Notes: generated by a model from the letters alone, not told the origin. DNA of 64,000 nucleotides from Vombatus ursinus (GCF_900497805.2 NW_020954617.1:2262751-2326750); one strand, 5' to 3'. Shown: positions 48,048 through 60,953, numbered from the stretch's first letter. Numbers and translations: made by a program.

Positions 48048-48112
48048 GAATCAGATGATCTGTAAGGTACCTTCCAGTTTTAAATCCAACCCTTTGATCC
48101 TAACCAGTTGTA
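48048..48112 (+). repeat. MIR-type SINE, 3' end only
   Basis: 'gatgatctgtaaggtacctt' then 'ccagttttaaatcc' and 'ctttgatcctaac'. Confidence 0.6.
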
Positions 48113-48955
48113 TTTTCTAAATAATGTGAAACAAGTTCTCAAGGAGAGAGAAAACTTAGCAGTTTAGAGATGCTCTCAGGCAATAGCAGTTTTTTTTTTT
48201 TATCCATTATCCCTTTTTCTCTAAATTGTTCTGAATTACGGGTAATGAATTCTGAATTCAATGGCAATAGCTAGCACTGGAATTCTACTCCAAAAAGATG
48301 AAGATTTCTGTTAGAGTTCAGGTACCTACCCACTTAAAGGGTAGGCCTGAGTTGTAGGCTATGGAGGGCCTGTATATAAAAAAATGAAGAAAATTTTATT
48401 CTCATTCTATACCTGGGTAGGCAGCCTTTATCATGAAGATCTTTGCCTCACTCTCCATGGAATCTATTACTATTCTGAAGCTCGGGTGATGTGTATAGGT
48501 CCAGGGAAGTCATAATGGCTCCCAGAATGAAACTACTTTCACAATACCCAGAAGCAAGAAAACATGCTGAACCATTGTGACTATCTTCCCATTTTCTTGT
48601 TTTGCACAATCCTAGTGATATTCTAAAAGACTGTCAGCCAGAGTCAATGGCACAGTCTACAATGTGCAGAATCAGGGCAAAATCCCCAATTCTTACTTCA
48701 TGAGCAGTGTTTTTAACTGAATGAATCAACTGACTTCATAATCCTCCAGACATAAAAAAGTGCTATTTATAGAGTTAGATGATTTATCAAAATAACCTTT
48801 AAAAATACCTTACACTTTTCCTTTAGATACCTCTACTTGACAGTACATCCCAAACTTTGATTAATTGCTCTGCCATATCCTCCATATCTTTTTTTACTTG
48901 AGATTAGTTCTGATTTACATTACCTATATCATCTATGCCATCATTATTTGCATGT
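48113..48955. other. unassigned sequence
   Basis: No recognised feature. Confidence 0.4.
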
Positions 48956-48959
48956 TGTA

Positions 48960-49076
48960 TCTCTGTTGGAATATGAACCCTTGAGGGAAGGAATTGTTTG
49001 CTGTCTTTCTTTGTAAAACCAATGTTTAGCATGATGTCTGACACACAATAGGCATGTGATGAACACATGTTTCTCT
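48960..49076 (+). mobile_element. L2 LINE 3' tail
   Basis: 'gaacccttgagggaaggaat', 'gtttagcatgatgtctgaca', 'cacaataggcatgtgatgaa'. Confidence 0.7.
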
Positions 49077-50035
49077 TGCCTCTGATATTGTCTTCTGGCC
49101 TTTGGAAAGGAGGCTGAAGCTTTCAGTGAGGATAGAAGTCTATACTTCATCAACTTTTCACCGTGGTGTACCATTGCCTACCTGTGAGTTGCCTAAAATT
49201 CTGATGGTGTAATGAACATCTGTGGGCTGCACTAGAAGGATTCAATATCTTAGAACCCTTTAAGTTCACATTCACCAAATAAGAAGTGCTACCAGCCTGT
49301 CAAATGGGTTACAACTAGGACACATTAATTAATTCTTACACATTAAATAACAAAATATTTAAACACATGAAGATAAGTGTTAGGACACTCAGGGAATGTG
49401 GTCTCATATTTCTTTCTGTAAAACAGAGGTTAACATTTATTAGAAGAAGGATGGAAAGAAATATTTTCTTAATCTGGCCATGTAAATGAACATAGATCTC
49501 AACTTTTGTGTGTTCTCGTTTCTTTACAAGTAAAGGAAAACTTTGCAAAGATGGCACAACAGCTAGTTGATATGAAGTTCTATGAAACTTAGAAATACTC
49601 ATAACTAAACATTAATCATTGTAGAGGAGGAATAACAAATCAGTTCTTTGTGTTTCTGAATAACATAAATTCTAAATTATCTGAAAAGCAATTTTGAAAT
49701 ACCAACTTCAAGATAAATGCTATCAATAAATATAGGCTATGTCAAAACACATGGCTTGTTTTATTTCATTGAATCTGCCTGTCAATCAAATTTAAATGGT
49801 AAACATATTAACCCTATGTAGACACAGTTTTGTAATTTTTAGCCTTAGAAACAAAGATAGGTCCCAGTAGCAGAGAGACAGCTTTACTAACTGCTTATGT
49901 GTGTGACAGGGGGAGGGTCTCACAACTAGGAATATAAATTTTAGTTTAAATGTCTTGACAACAAACAATTGGACCACAACACAATATTTCCAAGACTGAG
50001 ATGATTGTGGGACAGAAAAAAAAATTCAGAATTCA
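49077..50035. other. unassigned sequence
   Basis: AT-rich, nothing recognised. Confidence 0.4.
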
Positions 50036-50041
50036 ATGTAA

Positions 50042-50140
50042 AAAAAACTTGAATTTAGAACCTGACTCTTGAACTTACTACCTCTGTGACTTTGAACAAG
50101 CCATTTAATTTCCTTGTGTCAGATGAGATGGGCAGCTCTC
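50042..50140 (+). repeat. MIR-type SINE, 5' part (split)
   Basis: 'gaatttagaacctgactctt' then 'acctctgtgactttgaacaa' and 'gccatttaatttcc'. The continuation is at 50362. Confidence 0.65.
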
Positions 50141-50361
50141 AAAACAATGGTATAGTATTTATCATATAGGCTTTCTTGAAATGAAAATTTATTGCTATAT
50201 ATTTTGAATCCTCTCTTATGTTCTGTTGTGCACAACATGTTTTCTTTTCCTTTTCTTACTTTGTATTTAAGTTTCAGTGTTTAAATTTATGATATGTTTC
50301 TTTTTCTTTTCCTTATTCTGATTTGAGTTCTGGTGTTGGAGTGTAAAATTAAAAAAAAAAA
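50141..50361 (+). mobile_element. insert with poly(A), class uncertain
   Basis: T/C-rich DNA ending in a run of A at 50348-50360, lying between two MIR halves. It looks like the 3' end of a retroposed element (perhaps L1), but no firm match. Confidence 0.4.
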
Positions 50362-50458
50362 TCACTGTGCCACAGTTTCCTTGTCTGTAACAGGAAAGGG
50401 TTAAACCAGATAACTCTTTTGGTCCTTTTTTTTTATTTAAACCTTTGATCCTATGACA
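50362..50458 (+). repeat. MIR-type SINE, 3' part
   Basis: 'gccacagtttccttgtctgt', 'gttaaaccagataactcttt', 'cctttgatcctatgacac'. Confidence 0.7.
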
Positions 50459-50739
50459 CTATTTTAAGTAATAAGTAAACTGTCTTTTGGCATTGAATTT
50501 CAGTTGTAAGACTATCTACTTAATACCCACACAAGTGATTGATTTTGTCAGTTCTCAAAATCAGCCAATTCAACAATGGGAAAAATAACTCCCTATTTGC
50601 CAATACTTGCTGGTTAAACTAGAAAGGCATTTCAAAGAAATTAGAGTTAGGAGCCTGCAAAGCTCAGGCCAAGCCCTGGATCATACCACTTGAAGGGTAC
50701 TGAAAGTTTCTAGCTCTTTGTGGTGTCATCTCTGTAATT

Positions 50740-52370
50740 ATTAAAGAACACAGAACTCAACACTCAGACAAAGCAGCATTAGGATCCACATAAAATAGAT
50801 CAGAATCAAACAAGAAGCTAACAGTTCTTCCATAAGTGTGCATATGCCAGCCCTGATACAAAGTCCCAATTCAGGAAGTATGGAAGGAAAAATGAATGAA
50901 CAACAACAAAAAAAAAAAGATACCAATGAGAAGGTGCAATTATTGAGCCAGGAACACTCAGGATAAGATCTTTAAGGAAAACTTCAAATAAAAACAAGAA
51001 CTTGTCTAAAAGATAAACTAGAATTTCTGAAATAAATGAAGATGTGTATGTATACACAAACATATACACAGACACATACATATATAATTGGAAGACTTGG
51101 AAAAAGAATTAACAAGTTAGGTTAAGAGGTACATACTCAAGAAACAGACTCCTTCAAATTTATAATGAGTCAAACTAATGACTTCTTGAGGTAAGAAATA
51201 TCAAAACATAGTCAATAGTATGAAAATAAATGAACATCTAAGATATCTCATATTAAAACAACTGACAAGTAAAACAAGGAAAGTACACACTTTCTGTCTT
51301 TGTGTGCACACATACAAACATGAGTATAGTCATATATGTAGGTATAGATATATATGCATATCTATGCATACACACCCATATGAATACATGTATATATGTA
51401 TGTATGTGCATATATATATATATACATACACACATACCTGTGTATATGCATATATACACATATATTAATTCTTTACCTGACATCCATGACCCTTGCCAAC
51501 AAATATTTTGAATACTGTATTTCTAGACATTGTGAATGAAAACTTTCCAGATGTATTAGAACTGAAGGGTAAAGGGAAAATAAAAAAGAATCAACTGATT
51601 ACCTCCCAAAAGAAACTTCAAAAATGGAAACTCCCTGGACATCATATGTAAAATACTAAGGTTCTAGATCAAATAAAAAATTAGGCAAGTATCCAGAAAG
51701 CAAGAGTTCAAATAGCACAAAGCCACATTCTGAATAAAAACAAATTTGGCAGCTTCCATCTTCAGATAGAGGAAAGCATGAAATATGATGTTCTAAAAAG
51801 CAAATAATATACTCTTACAATCAAGAATAATTTATCCTGCAAAAATGAGTATATCATAGAGAGAAAGTGGATTTTAATGAAATAAAAGACTTTTAAACAT
51901 TCCTAATTAAAAACAAGTAACAAAAATGATCTCAGTAGAAATTTTAAAATAAAAAAGGAGTCAAGAGAAACATAAAAATGTATAAATGCTTGAGAAATTG
52001 AAAGGGGATACATGAGGATAGTAGTGTATTTACATTCTTATAGGAGGGAGATGAGAATCTCTTCAGAACTCTAATGCCATCAAGAGTCACAGAGGCAATT
52101 AAATAAGACAGAGGGCCTGGAGGAAATTTTTTTTAATTTTATATTGATAACCTTAAAAGAAGAATGAAAAAGCAAGAAACAAATGAATAATCTATTGAAG
52201 AAAAATGTCGGAATGGAGAGGTACTCTTTCAGGTAATTGGAGCATGTAAAAGATCCCATAAAGAAAGATAAGAAATTCAAAAGGATAAAGGGGTAAGGAA
52301 TAAGACTTTATATGAAACTCACTTTTCACAAGAGAGTAGGAACACAGAAATTGGTGCAGAAACACATTAT
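50740..52370 (+). mobile_element. degenerate L1/HAL1 ORF1 region
   Basis: Broken translations after a microsatellite resemble ORF1: ENFPDVLELKGKGK (about 51540-51580) matches ENCPDILEPKGKIE of the 8.3-kb L1, and IIYPAKMS (about 51830) matches the ITYPAKLS-type C-terminal motif followed by DFNEIKDF. ORF2 is not seen downstream. Old and full of stops. Confidence 0.65.
51040..51470. repeat. TATG/CACA alternating microsatellite tracts
   Basis: Two imperfect tracts (51045-51085 and 51300-51465) of TA/TG/CA units inside the L1 piece. Frames of Tyr-Ile-Cys-His repeats on both strands are artefacts. Confidence 0.85.
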
Positions 52371-52564
52371 CTCAAAGATAACATTTTTTTAAAGTTTCAG
52401 TGTTTTTGTTCTATTGTTAATTTCATTTGTTAATTATATATTTAATAATTTAATATTTATTGATCACAGAAGATTAAGGGATTTGATATAGAAAGAGATG
52501 TGAGTAATTGCTAGTGAAAAAAGAGGTTTCTACAATGCATTTAATAAATGAAAGTTAATAAACT

Positions 52565-52880
52565 AGGGCAGGGGGTTGTTTGTTCTTTGTTCTCAAAGAG
52601 GACCATGGCATGAGAAAGGAGATGTTATGATTTGCAAGTGTATTGGAGTAATGTGTATTTGCACAGCCATGCAAAGTCACCAGCCTCACTCTCCTCCTGA
52701 GCCATCTGATATAGTGGCAAGATCTAGGTCAGAAGGACTGGAGATGGCCTCAGATTCAGTGGGAGACGTTGGCCTTTTTAAGCTAAGGTCTTTCCTAGAT
52801 CTCAGTTTGACTGAGGCTGTGCCCAGTCAGTGATTAAGACTAGGTAAGAAATGAGGCAAAGAATGGCCTCTTTTACCTAG
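52565..52880 (+). repeat. interspersed repeat, marsupial type, class uncertain
   Basis: 'gttctttgttctcaaagagg' then 'accatggcatgag', 'gcaagatctaggtcagaagg' with 'actggagatggcctcagatt', and 'ggcctttttaagctaaggtc' match a repeat I recall from marsupial genomes but cannot name surely (possibly RTE- or SINE-related). The forward frame at 52576-52833 is part of it. Confidence 0.55.
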
Positions 52881-53351
52881 ATAAAAAAAAAAAGTCAATC
52901 TGGGAGGGGAGGATCCTCAGAGTTTCTGGCCAAAATACAAACAATTTCTATTTACACTCAGTCTGAGCCATCAGAATCCAAACAATGACAGAGTGAAGCT
53001 TGGGCTGGGACCTATTATTGGCTAATCAATGAGAGCCAGAATGATTTGGGTTTAAGGCATCGTAGGTAAAAAAGATATCTAGCCTATAAACCCCAAGATA
53101 TCTTGCTAGGTTTCAGGGATCAAATTTTGTATTCCTTTGGGTAAGGGTTAGCCAACTAAGAAAGATGTTGCATTTTATTTAAATTATATCTAAATAGGTT
53201 ATACAAGATCTTGAGACAAGATTAAATATGGATATGAGTCACATGAAAGTTTGGGGTGACATACAAATGAAAGTGGTCAAATTTAATATATTTGCTACAT
53301 TTGCATGTACTTACATACACAAATATGCTTTTTCCTCCATAAAAAAAGGAA

Positions 53352-53460
53352 ATTCCTGGTGAGCGGGGGTTATTTCATTGCTTGTATCTTGAGTCCTTGG
53401 TAGAGAGTGCCTGTCACATGGTAGGTGCTTTAAAAGTGCCTGCTGATTGATTGACTCAAC
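53352..53460 (+). mobile_element. L2 LINE 3' tail
   Basis: 'cttgtatcttgagtccttgg', 'gtgcctgtcacatggtaggt', 'gctttaaaagtgcctgctga'. Confidence 0.7.
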
Positions 53461-54680
53461 TTAACTAACCAGTTCCTCTTTGTTGGTAAGAGTTAACCTC
53501 AGAGTGGCTGTTCTCTTTGTCATTAAGTCAAACTTTTATCTGCACATACATTATACAGTACATATAACATTCAACTTAATTACACATTTTCATATATCTC
53601 CACCAACTTTCTTCTATATATGTATTTATTTAACTTTGTTTATATATCACATTCTTAGTTGTCTTCTACTTTTCATCTGAGGCAGGGAAACCTTTGTAAT
53701 AACATATTTAACTTTACCCCAGCTCTGGGGAAAGTTTGAAGGGAGTTTGCTCTACTTTAACTCCTATTACTCCCTAACCCTCCCTTACATCATCATCACC
53801 ATATGGAGATTAATGTAGAGGGACCCAGGATTTATTGAAGTATTTAACTAAGCCTGAATTCCTCTAGCTAAAAAAAAAAAGGTGTGAAGAATATGTGTTG
53901 TATATACATCATTTGAATCCCAAAACTCTGGATTTAGAGCCTCACAACTAGTAAAACATATTCCACTCTCTTACATTCTCATGGTACAGCTCATCCTTCG
54001 TCTCCCCACAAATTTCACTCAAACACCATTCCCAGATTTTCTGCCTCTACTTTTGTTTACCTTTATCAAATCATTGGTATATCTTGGCATAGTCTTACAC
54101 ACACATAGTCCAAATTCCTAAAGTTATTCCTCCATTATCCTAAGAATCCTCCTGCATTTACATATTGATGATTTGGTTTGTCTTCTAGCTCTTCTTATCT
54201 CTTCTGATTCTTTATTCCTGTGGTCTTCTTGTGGCTATCATCCTGTTTTTATCTGGTGAATTCTACATTTCTGAGTCTCAAGAATAAAGGAGCTGAAACC
54301 CTCCTTCCTATACTATCTCCCTCAATATACCCAAGATAACATGCTTAATGCAATCTTTAAAGATATAAAACTTCTTGCAAATGCTATTGACCCTCTCCTT
54401 TAAATCATGGACAAATCTCTGCTCAAATATTTCTTCTCTTAGCCAATTTAGGCTCTTGTAGAAAATAACAACTGATAGTGAAAAGTAGCTAAGAGAAAGC
54501 TTATTATTCTTAGGAGGAAGTAGACAAGATGAGTCAGAAGTACTATGGTCAAGGAGAAGAAATCAAACAGTATTCCAAATCCTTATAAGTCAGGCTCATA
54601 TTTTGACTCCATTAATTTCTTTTAAGTAAATAAATGATTTTTAAATTGTTGAAGTGAAAATCTAGCATACTGGAAACATA
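53461..54680. other. unassigned sequence
   Basis: AT-rich. 53880-54480 is pyrimidine-rich and could be a very old L2 ORF2 piece, not resolvable by eye. Confidence 0.35.
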
Positions 54681-54681
54681 T

Positions 54682-55715
54682 TCAGTTCAATTCAATAAAC
54701 ATTTATTAAGGCTCTCCTCTACTTTATGAACAGCGCTAGCTGGTGAGGAATACAAGGACTAAACATAACATTCTCAGCCCTCAAGGAACAAAAATTCATT
54801 GGGGAAAATCAGGTTGTTCATAAATGAATGCATGCAACATATTGGTGAATATCAAATAGATGAGTTTGCCTAGAATGTTGATTGAATGGGAGCAATGTGT
54901 GATGAGCTAGGACCAAAGTGGTAAGAACTTAAAATATCAGAAATACGCAATAGAATACAATAGGGAAACACTGAATCTCCTTGAGCAGGGGAGTGATGTG
55001 TTCAGATTTTGACTTTAGTAATATCAACTTGGCAGCTGTGTGGAAAATAGATTAGAGAGGGCTAAAATCTTGATGCAGAGAACTCAGTAAAGAAACTCTA
55101 GCAGTGGTCCAGAGAAGATTTAATAAGCGATTGAATTAGAGTGATTCCAACAAAAGCAATTGTAAAGGTAGGATCAATAAAAGAGCAACTGATTGGATAG
55201 AAGTGAGATCACAAAGTAAAGGATGTGAATCTGGATAACTGGAAGGATGTCAAGGCTTTTTGAAAGAAATGTACAAGTTAGGAGGAAGGGCAAATTTGGG
55301 GGGGGGGAGATAAAGACATATCTTTTAAATGTTGAGATTGAGCTATCCAAAGGACATTAGGTGAAGAGCACTTGTTCTTCAACCACAGGTTGAACATAGG
55401 TTCAAATCATACCTCTGATACTTTGGGACAATCTAAATTACTTAGGCGAACTTAGGCAGTAAGCACTTGTTGTTGCAGAATGGAAGCTCAGAAAAGAGAT
55501 GTGGGTGAAATAAGTAGGTTTTGATATCCCCAACAAAGAGGTTATGATTGAACTTATGAGGGCTGATGAGATCAGTATAGTATAAAAAGGAAAGAGTAGA
55601 ACTCAGAATAGAATACTCAAGGAGAAGATATGGCAACAGGGACAGGGTAAAAACAGAGTCTGAGGAAAAAAATAGTGAGTAGAAATAAAATGGGAAATTC
55701 ACAAATTATAATTAT
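54682..55715 (-). mobile_element. L2 LINE, long fragment, first part
   Basis: 'attcaataaacatttattaa' at the left, then 'gagcaggggagtgatgtgtt' (54984), 'cttggcagctgtgtggaaaa', 'gtctgaggaaaaaa' near 55660: ordered antisense L2 from the 3' end into ORF2. Confidence 0.85.
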
Positions 55716-55721
55716 AATTTT

Positions 55722-56293
55722 GAATGTGAATGGGATGTTTATAGCAGCTCTCTTTGTGGTGGCAAAAAACCTGGAAATTGTAGGGATCCCCATCATCTGG
55801 GGAATGGCTGTACAAATTGTGGTGTATGGTTGAGATGGAATACTACTGTGCTGTGAGAAATGATGAGCTCAATGTTCTTAGAAAAGCATGGAAAGATTTG
55901 CCTGAAATGGTGAAGAATATAGTGAGCAGAACCAAAAGAACATTATATACAGTAATAGCAATATTATTTTAAGAATGACTTTGAGAGCATAAGTCATTTT
56001 GACTAGTATAAACACACAAATTAAAAATAAAGGGCATATGAAGAAAGATGCTATCTGTATCCAGAGAAAGAATTGATAAATAGATGTATGTATAGAATGA
56101 TTTTACATGTATACATATTTTTGTCTAATCATAGCCATCTCCAGGGCAGGGCAGGGTGGAAGAAGGTAAGAAAAAAAGGGAAAAAAGAAATGTAAATGAT
56201 AATTTTATTATATATTTAAAAAGAATAGTAAGTTGTACATGATAGATTTGGAGTTTTATGTGAAATTATTGTTTTTATTATGTCAATAGTAAT
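55722..56293 (+). mobile_element. L1 LINE 3' end inserted in L2
   Basis: 'ggtggcaaaaaacctggaaa' then 'tggggaatggctgtacaaat', 'gagatggaatactactgtgc', then 3' UTR 'gccatctccagggcagggca' and 'attgtttttattatgtcaat'. 5'-truncated to about 570 bp. Confidence 0.9.
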
Positions 56294-56700
56294 GAGGGAA
56301 AAAAGAACAGAATACTGAGAAGAAACCTACAAATAGGTCATGGATGATAATCCTGTAAAGAAGACTTTCTCATCAGAAAGATGAGAGGGGTTGTGAGAGC
56401 TATGTGGAGGTGGGTAGGTGGGGATGAGAGAGCAGAATCACAAAAACTTAGAAGAAAAAGCATAGGAGAGAAAGAAAAATGAATAAAGAAAGAGGTGCCA
56501 ACCAAATACCATATAAAGGCCAAGAAGAGTGAGGGCCAAGAAAAAAAAAAAACCTGCTGTATTTAGCAATTAAGAAATCATTGGTGATCTTGGAGAGAAA
56601 AGGTTTCAGTGAAGTACCTGGATCAGTAGTTAAACTGCAGAGGTAGAGAAATGAGTGGGAAATAAGGAAGTAGAGGTGATGAATGTAAACAGCATTTTAT
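56294..56700 (-). mobile_element. L2 LINE, second part
   Basis: 'ccatataaaggccaagaaga' and 'tcattggtgatcttggagag', then 'aaaaggtttcagtgaagta', are antisense L2 around the RT domain. Confidence 0.75.
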
Positions 56701-58980
56701 ATTAAGAAATATAAAACCATAATTATAATGTCTAAATTTGCCACATCTGCATATTCCCTCCACCTTTCTACCAATGTGCCATTAGTTAAATACAAGTTAG
56801 CTTTAAACAGTTTTAAGATAGCTTTCTTTTAATGATCACACTTCAGGAAAAAACTGCCTTTTTGGATAATTGCCACAAGAAATACCTAGTACAGGCTGAT
56901 CTAAAGAAAGTCAAATTTGACTATGACAGCGTATTGGCAGATCATAAATGATGCAGAAAAGCTATTGTCAAGCTCTGGAAACTTGACAGAATTGTGAACT
57001 TACTCTGGAGAGCTGAGCGCAATGGAGGAGAGGACTTGGTACTAAGTCCTTGGAGTTTCTTCTCCCCACTCACTACCCTCTATCCCTCTCCCCACCATAC
57101 TCCTGTGGTCAGTAATTTAGATTGCCAAAATGAAAGCCTGTGGTAGAGAAGGAAAATTGTTTGAGCGTCATGTAGTATAGGTTAAACACAGAACATAACA
57201 TAACAAAACAAAGAACGTAAACATAAAATAAGGAACACACCTAAAACACCATGATTAGAGTGAAGTTTTGGTTTTTGGCCAACTTGACATGTCCTATTAG
57301 TTAGTATTATCAACCAACCAAGAGTCAAACAGCACCACACTGCACCCCACCTCACCTCAGGACCAGGAGCTGAAAGTGGTGTCGGTTTTGTCATCAAAGT
57401 GTCTCAAGTGCCCAGCAAATTGACAACAGCTAACTAGGGATTTAAAGAGCCTAGCGATTCAGGCTGGGAGAAGGCAGGTGGTTTAACTGATGGAAGAGCA
57501 TGAAGGCTCTTGAGGATAGACATTGTACGCTGAATTCAGTTTGGGATTATCCACACAAAGCCATTTTCAGTGATTCTATAATCATCACTTTTAGGAGTAG
57601 GGCAAATACATGAGAGGTGATATCTAGCCAATGGTGACAATAGAAGTTAATGGACTATATTGCCAGAAAGTGGATCCCTGAAATCTATGGCTGTCTATTT
57701 ATTATAAAAAAAAAACTGAAACAGATAATATCTACTTTCCCAAAAAACAGACCACGTGAATAAAAAAAAATTAGTTTCACAAACGAGTTTATCAATCTCA
57801 AAAATAAAAAGATTATTAGCACCTTTATTTAAAATTCTTTACAATACATGGCCACTATTTCTAAAGGCTTTCAACCAGTCCCCTGACTATTGTTTATATA
57901 TAAGGATGTTAGAGTGAGTAGAAATGATTACTAAATATTTTAACACTCAATCTCAGAAGTGATAACATCCCTCCTTGTTAAATTGCATCAGACAGTTTTC
58001 TTCTATTTATATAATGTGGTCTTTGACAGTTCAAACAATTTAAAGCCACCTTTTTCCTTAATCAAGGAAGTTATATATTACTAGGTATTTATGATCTGTA
58101 TTTCTGAAGGCAGGACCTCAAACTACAGAGATATTCCTACCACAAAGAGCCAAATTTTGAACTCACTAAGCCAATGAATTGATTAGGCTTAGACATTTAG
58201 GATTAGAAACACTGTATTAGTTTATTTTTTCCGTTAATATAATAACAGATCTAATAGAAGGGTCTGAAACAGGACTTAATTTAAAGAAGGCAGTATTTTA
58301 AAATTAACTAAACTTTCAATTCCTTAACTATTATTATGTTTTTGAGAAAAGTCAATAATCTCTGCCTTCCACCAATCAAATACAGTCCTCTTTATACAGC
58401 ACACACACACACACACCAAAAACAACAGCAAAAACAACCCTTCTATGCTGCTTTCTGATTTCTTTTGTCTTGCTAAATGTTAGGACACATTCTCCTCCAA
58501 TGGAAAGTGCTAAGTGCTTTCCAAAGAAATTTTATTTATAATTTTTTTTTATTCTAACTGTTTTCTTAGCTCTTCAATTTGTCTCTGTCTGCTTTTTTGT
58601 GGGCATACAACTGATGTGTGAGTGTGTGTGTTCTAAAGTGGTGCCCTAATCAGAAGGTATTGATATAGTCAAGTGGCATCCCACATGGAAGAACTCTTTC
58701 ATTTATTTTCCCTAGCACTTGTTTGGACTCTTTATGACACAATAATTCATTTGCCTTCCCTGTAATCTAAGACTCTTATTATGTTGTCTTAAATTTAATT
58801 GATAGACTCTTCTTCAAAGCCCTGATGCCAGCTCAGTTCCCATGTCACATACCTGAGAATTGTTTTGCATGGTTTTTGTTTTTAAACACAGATTCCTTTG
58901 TAGATGTCACCAAGGAATGTAGCTAGAATGTTAAAATTACATCAAACAATACTTATAAATGGAGGGGAACATTATTTGTT
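56701..58980. other. unassigned sequence
   Basis: About 2.3 kb without recognised features except a short (AC)n at 58400-58418 and a TG-rich stretch near 58615. Confidence 0.45.
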
Positions 58981-58984
58981 ATTG

Positions 58985-59222
58985 TTATTCAGTCATGTGC
59001 TATGTGACTATGTGACCCCATGTCCATGAGGTTTATTTGGTAAAGATACTAGAGTAATTTGCCATTTTCTTTTCCAGTTTATATTCATTTACAGATGAAG
59101 AACTAAGGCAAATAAGGGTTAGGTTACTTGCCCAGCATCACATAGCTAGTAAGTGTCTGAGGCTAGATTTGAACTCAGATCTTCCCAACTCCAGGCCTGG
59201 TGCTCTATCTAGGTGCCCTAAT
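58985..59222 (-). mobile_element. Mar1-type SINE
   Basis: 'tgttattcagtcatgtgcta', 'gtaatttgccattttctttt', 'cacatagctagtaagtgtct', 'cctggtgctctatct'. Diverged but in complete order. Confidence 0.85.
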
Positions 59223-59671
59223 ATACACTATTATTCAGAATATATTTGTTGTTGGAATTTTTAAAAAAATTCTTGAAAATAAAGATTAATTATAAAAATC
59301 GAATGCATTATTCAAATGATGAGATGTTTAATTCTCAGGGCTTCTTTCAATAGCTGTGGATCCTGTTCTCCTTTGCACAAATGCAGAAAATGATCCATTC
59401 ACTTTACACCTTTCTCTTCCATAAGTTCATGGGCTTCTGTTCCCATGTTCTCTGTATACTGGTATATGTATCAAATGCCACAAACATGTAAAGCAATGAT
59501 ACAAAATAATTAAAACAAATCATTTGGGGAAAACAAAATTTAGGTTCATTTTAGCTGAGTTGGGTAATACAAACTATACTCAAAGTGAGGAAAGTGAGTT
59601 TTTGCCTTATGTGTTCAATTTTTTTTGTTAATAAATGTATTTATTTTTAGTTTTCAACATTTCCAAATTTT

Positions 59672-59747
59672 CAATACAAGACTCAAGTGGAACATGAAGA
59701 GGTAAACAGGAAAGAGCTGAATAGAAAATTTGACTTTCCAATGCAAG
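59672..59747 (+). repeat. inverted, permuted copy of ORF1 end inside the element
   Basis: 59672-59714 is the reverse complement of 60052-60094, and 59715-59747 is the reverse complement of about 60086-60118. In the source the second piece precedes the first on the element's sense strand, so the copied pieces are in swapped order. One mismatch was seen over about 75 bp. Confidence 0.9.
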
Positions 59748-59892
59748 AGACTTTTATTTTCTGGTTTTTTTGTGAGATAATTTACCCTGTTCTACCTCTC
59801 CCTTTCTCCTTCTCCTAGTATAATCCTCTCTCACCCCTTAATTTTATTCTCCAGATATGACCCCTTCATCTTCAACTCACCCTGTGCCCTCT

Positions 59893-59936
59893 ATCTATCT
59901 ATCTATCTATCTATACATACATACATACATACATAT
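59893..59936. repeat. (TATC)n(TACA)n microsatellite
   Basis: Five ATCT units followed by five ACAT units within the 3' UTR of the HAL1-like element. Confidence 0.9.
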
Positions 59937-60953
59937 AATTTTTTTTCCCTCCAACTACCCTAACACTGACAAAGGTCTCATGAGTTACAAATATCATCTT
60001 TCCATGCAGGAATGTAAACAGTTCAACCTTAATAAGTCTCTTATGATTTCTCTTTCCTGTTTACCTCTTCATGTTCCACTTGAGTCTTGTATTGGAAAGT
60101 CAAATTTTCTATTCAGCTCTGGTCTTCTCATCAAGAATGATTGAAAGTCCTCTATTTCACTGAATGACCATTTGTCACCAACGTAAGATAATATAGTCTG
60201 ACTCTTTTTTTCACTCCTTACTCATGATCCCGGCCAATTACTTAAGTTTTAAACTCTTTGTTAAGGTAAGAGTCCACTTCCAATGTGGAGAATGTACTGT
60301 CCCAAGCTTCAGGGGTTTGTACCCCTGTTTTCAGAGATACTTCTAGGGACCTGTAAATTTTTAGTTCTTCCAAGGTGGTATGATAAGGGGCGAGGTGTTT
60401 CCTCTCCACAGCCTCAACAAGCTCCACCACACCAGCCCTCCTCCTTGCCCCAGAACCGCCCCTCAGAACTGTGACCCAGTTCCAAGCACAGGCAAAGCAA
60501 GAGATTCCTGCCTCAGCTCTGGCAAAGAGATCCCTGCAATCCCCCTCTGATCAGCCACTGGATTCCCCCTCAGTCTGTGGGCCAGAAGGTCAGGAGACAG
60601 CCGCGGCCCACACTCGGGACTTGTGGCTGAGACCTAGCTCCTCTCTCACCACAGTCTGGAAATCACCACAGGTGTCTGAGATTCAGTTCTCTGAAGCCTA
60701 TTCCAGGTTCACTTTGGCCTGCGCGCCCACACCCAACTGTACTCCTCTCCCCACCTGGCACGATATACCTTTGTGATCAACCATTCAGGTTTTCTTGAGC
60801 TGGAAATTTGTTTCACTCTGTCTTTTTGTGGGTTCTGCTGCTTTAAATTTGTTTAGAGTCATTTTTAACAGGTATTTGAAGGGGTTTAGGGGAGAGCTCA
60901 AGCAAATCACTGCTTTCACTCCGCCATCTTGGCTCTGCCCCTTATATGTTCAA

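Larger units (their letters stand above)
59619..60940 (-). mobile_element. HAL1-like element, complete ends, rearranged interior
   Basis: Reverse strand: L1-type 5' end ('gccatcttggctctgcccc' at 60923-60941 on the plus strand), a full ~700-bp 5' UTR like the 8.3-kb L1, the ORF1 start (MSKE, about 60225) with about 25 codons, then a jump near 60170 to the ORF1 C terminus, then a short 3' UTR and T-rich (poly-A) end at 59619. Compared with the 17.6-kb element, about 610 bp of 3' UTR is replaced by a 76-bp inverted insert. ORF2 is absent. Confidence 0.8.
59606..60953. repeat. target-site duplications of the HAL1-like element
   Basis: 'cttatgtgttcaa' (59606-59618) and 'cttatatgttcaa' (60941-60953) flank the element with one mismatch in 13, so everything between went in as one insertion. 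Confidence 0.85.

Noticed and set aside
51220-51511. Overlapping Tyr/Cys/His-rich frames on both strands
   Set aside because: They are translations of TATG/CACA alternating repeats.
60471-60776. GC-richer segment as a CpG island or exon
   Set aside because: It is the 5' UTR of the HAL1-like insertion; the open frame is antisense to it.
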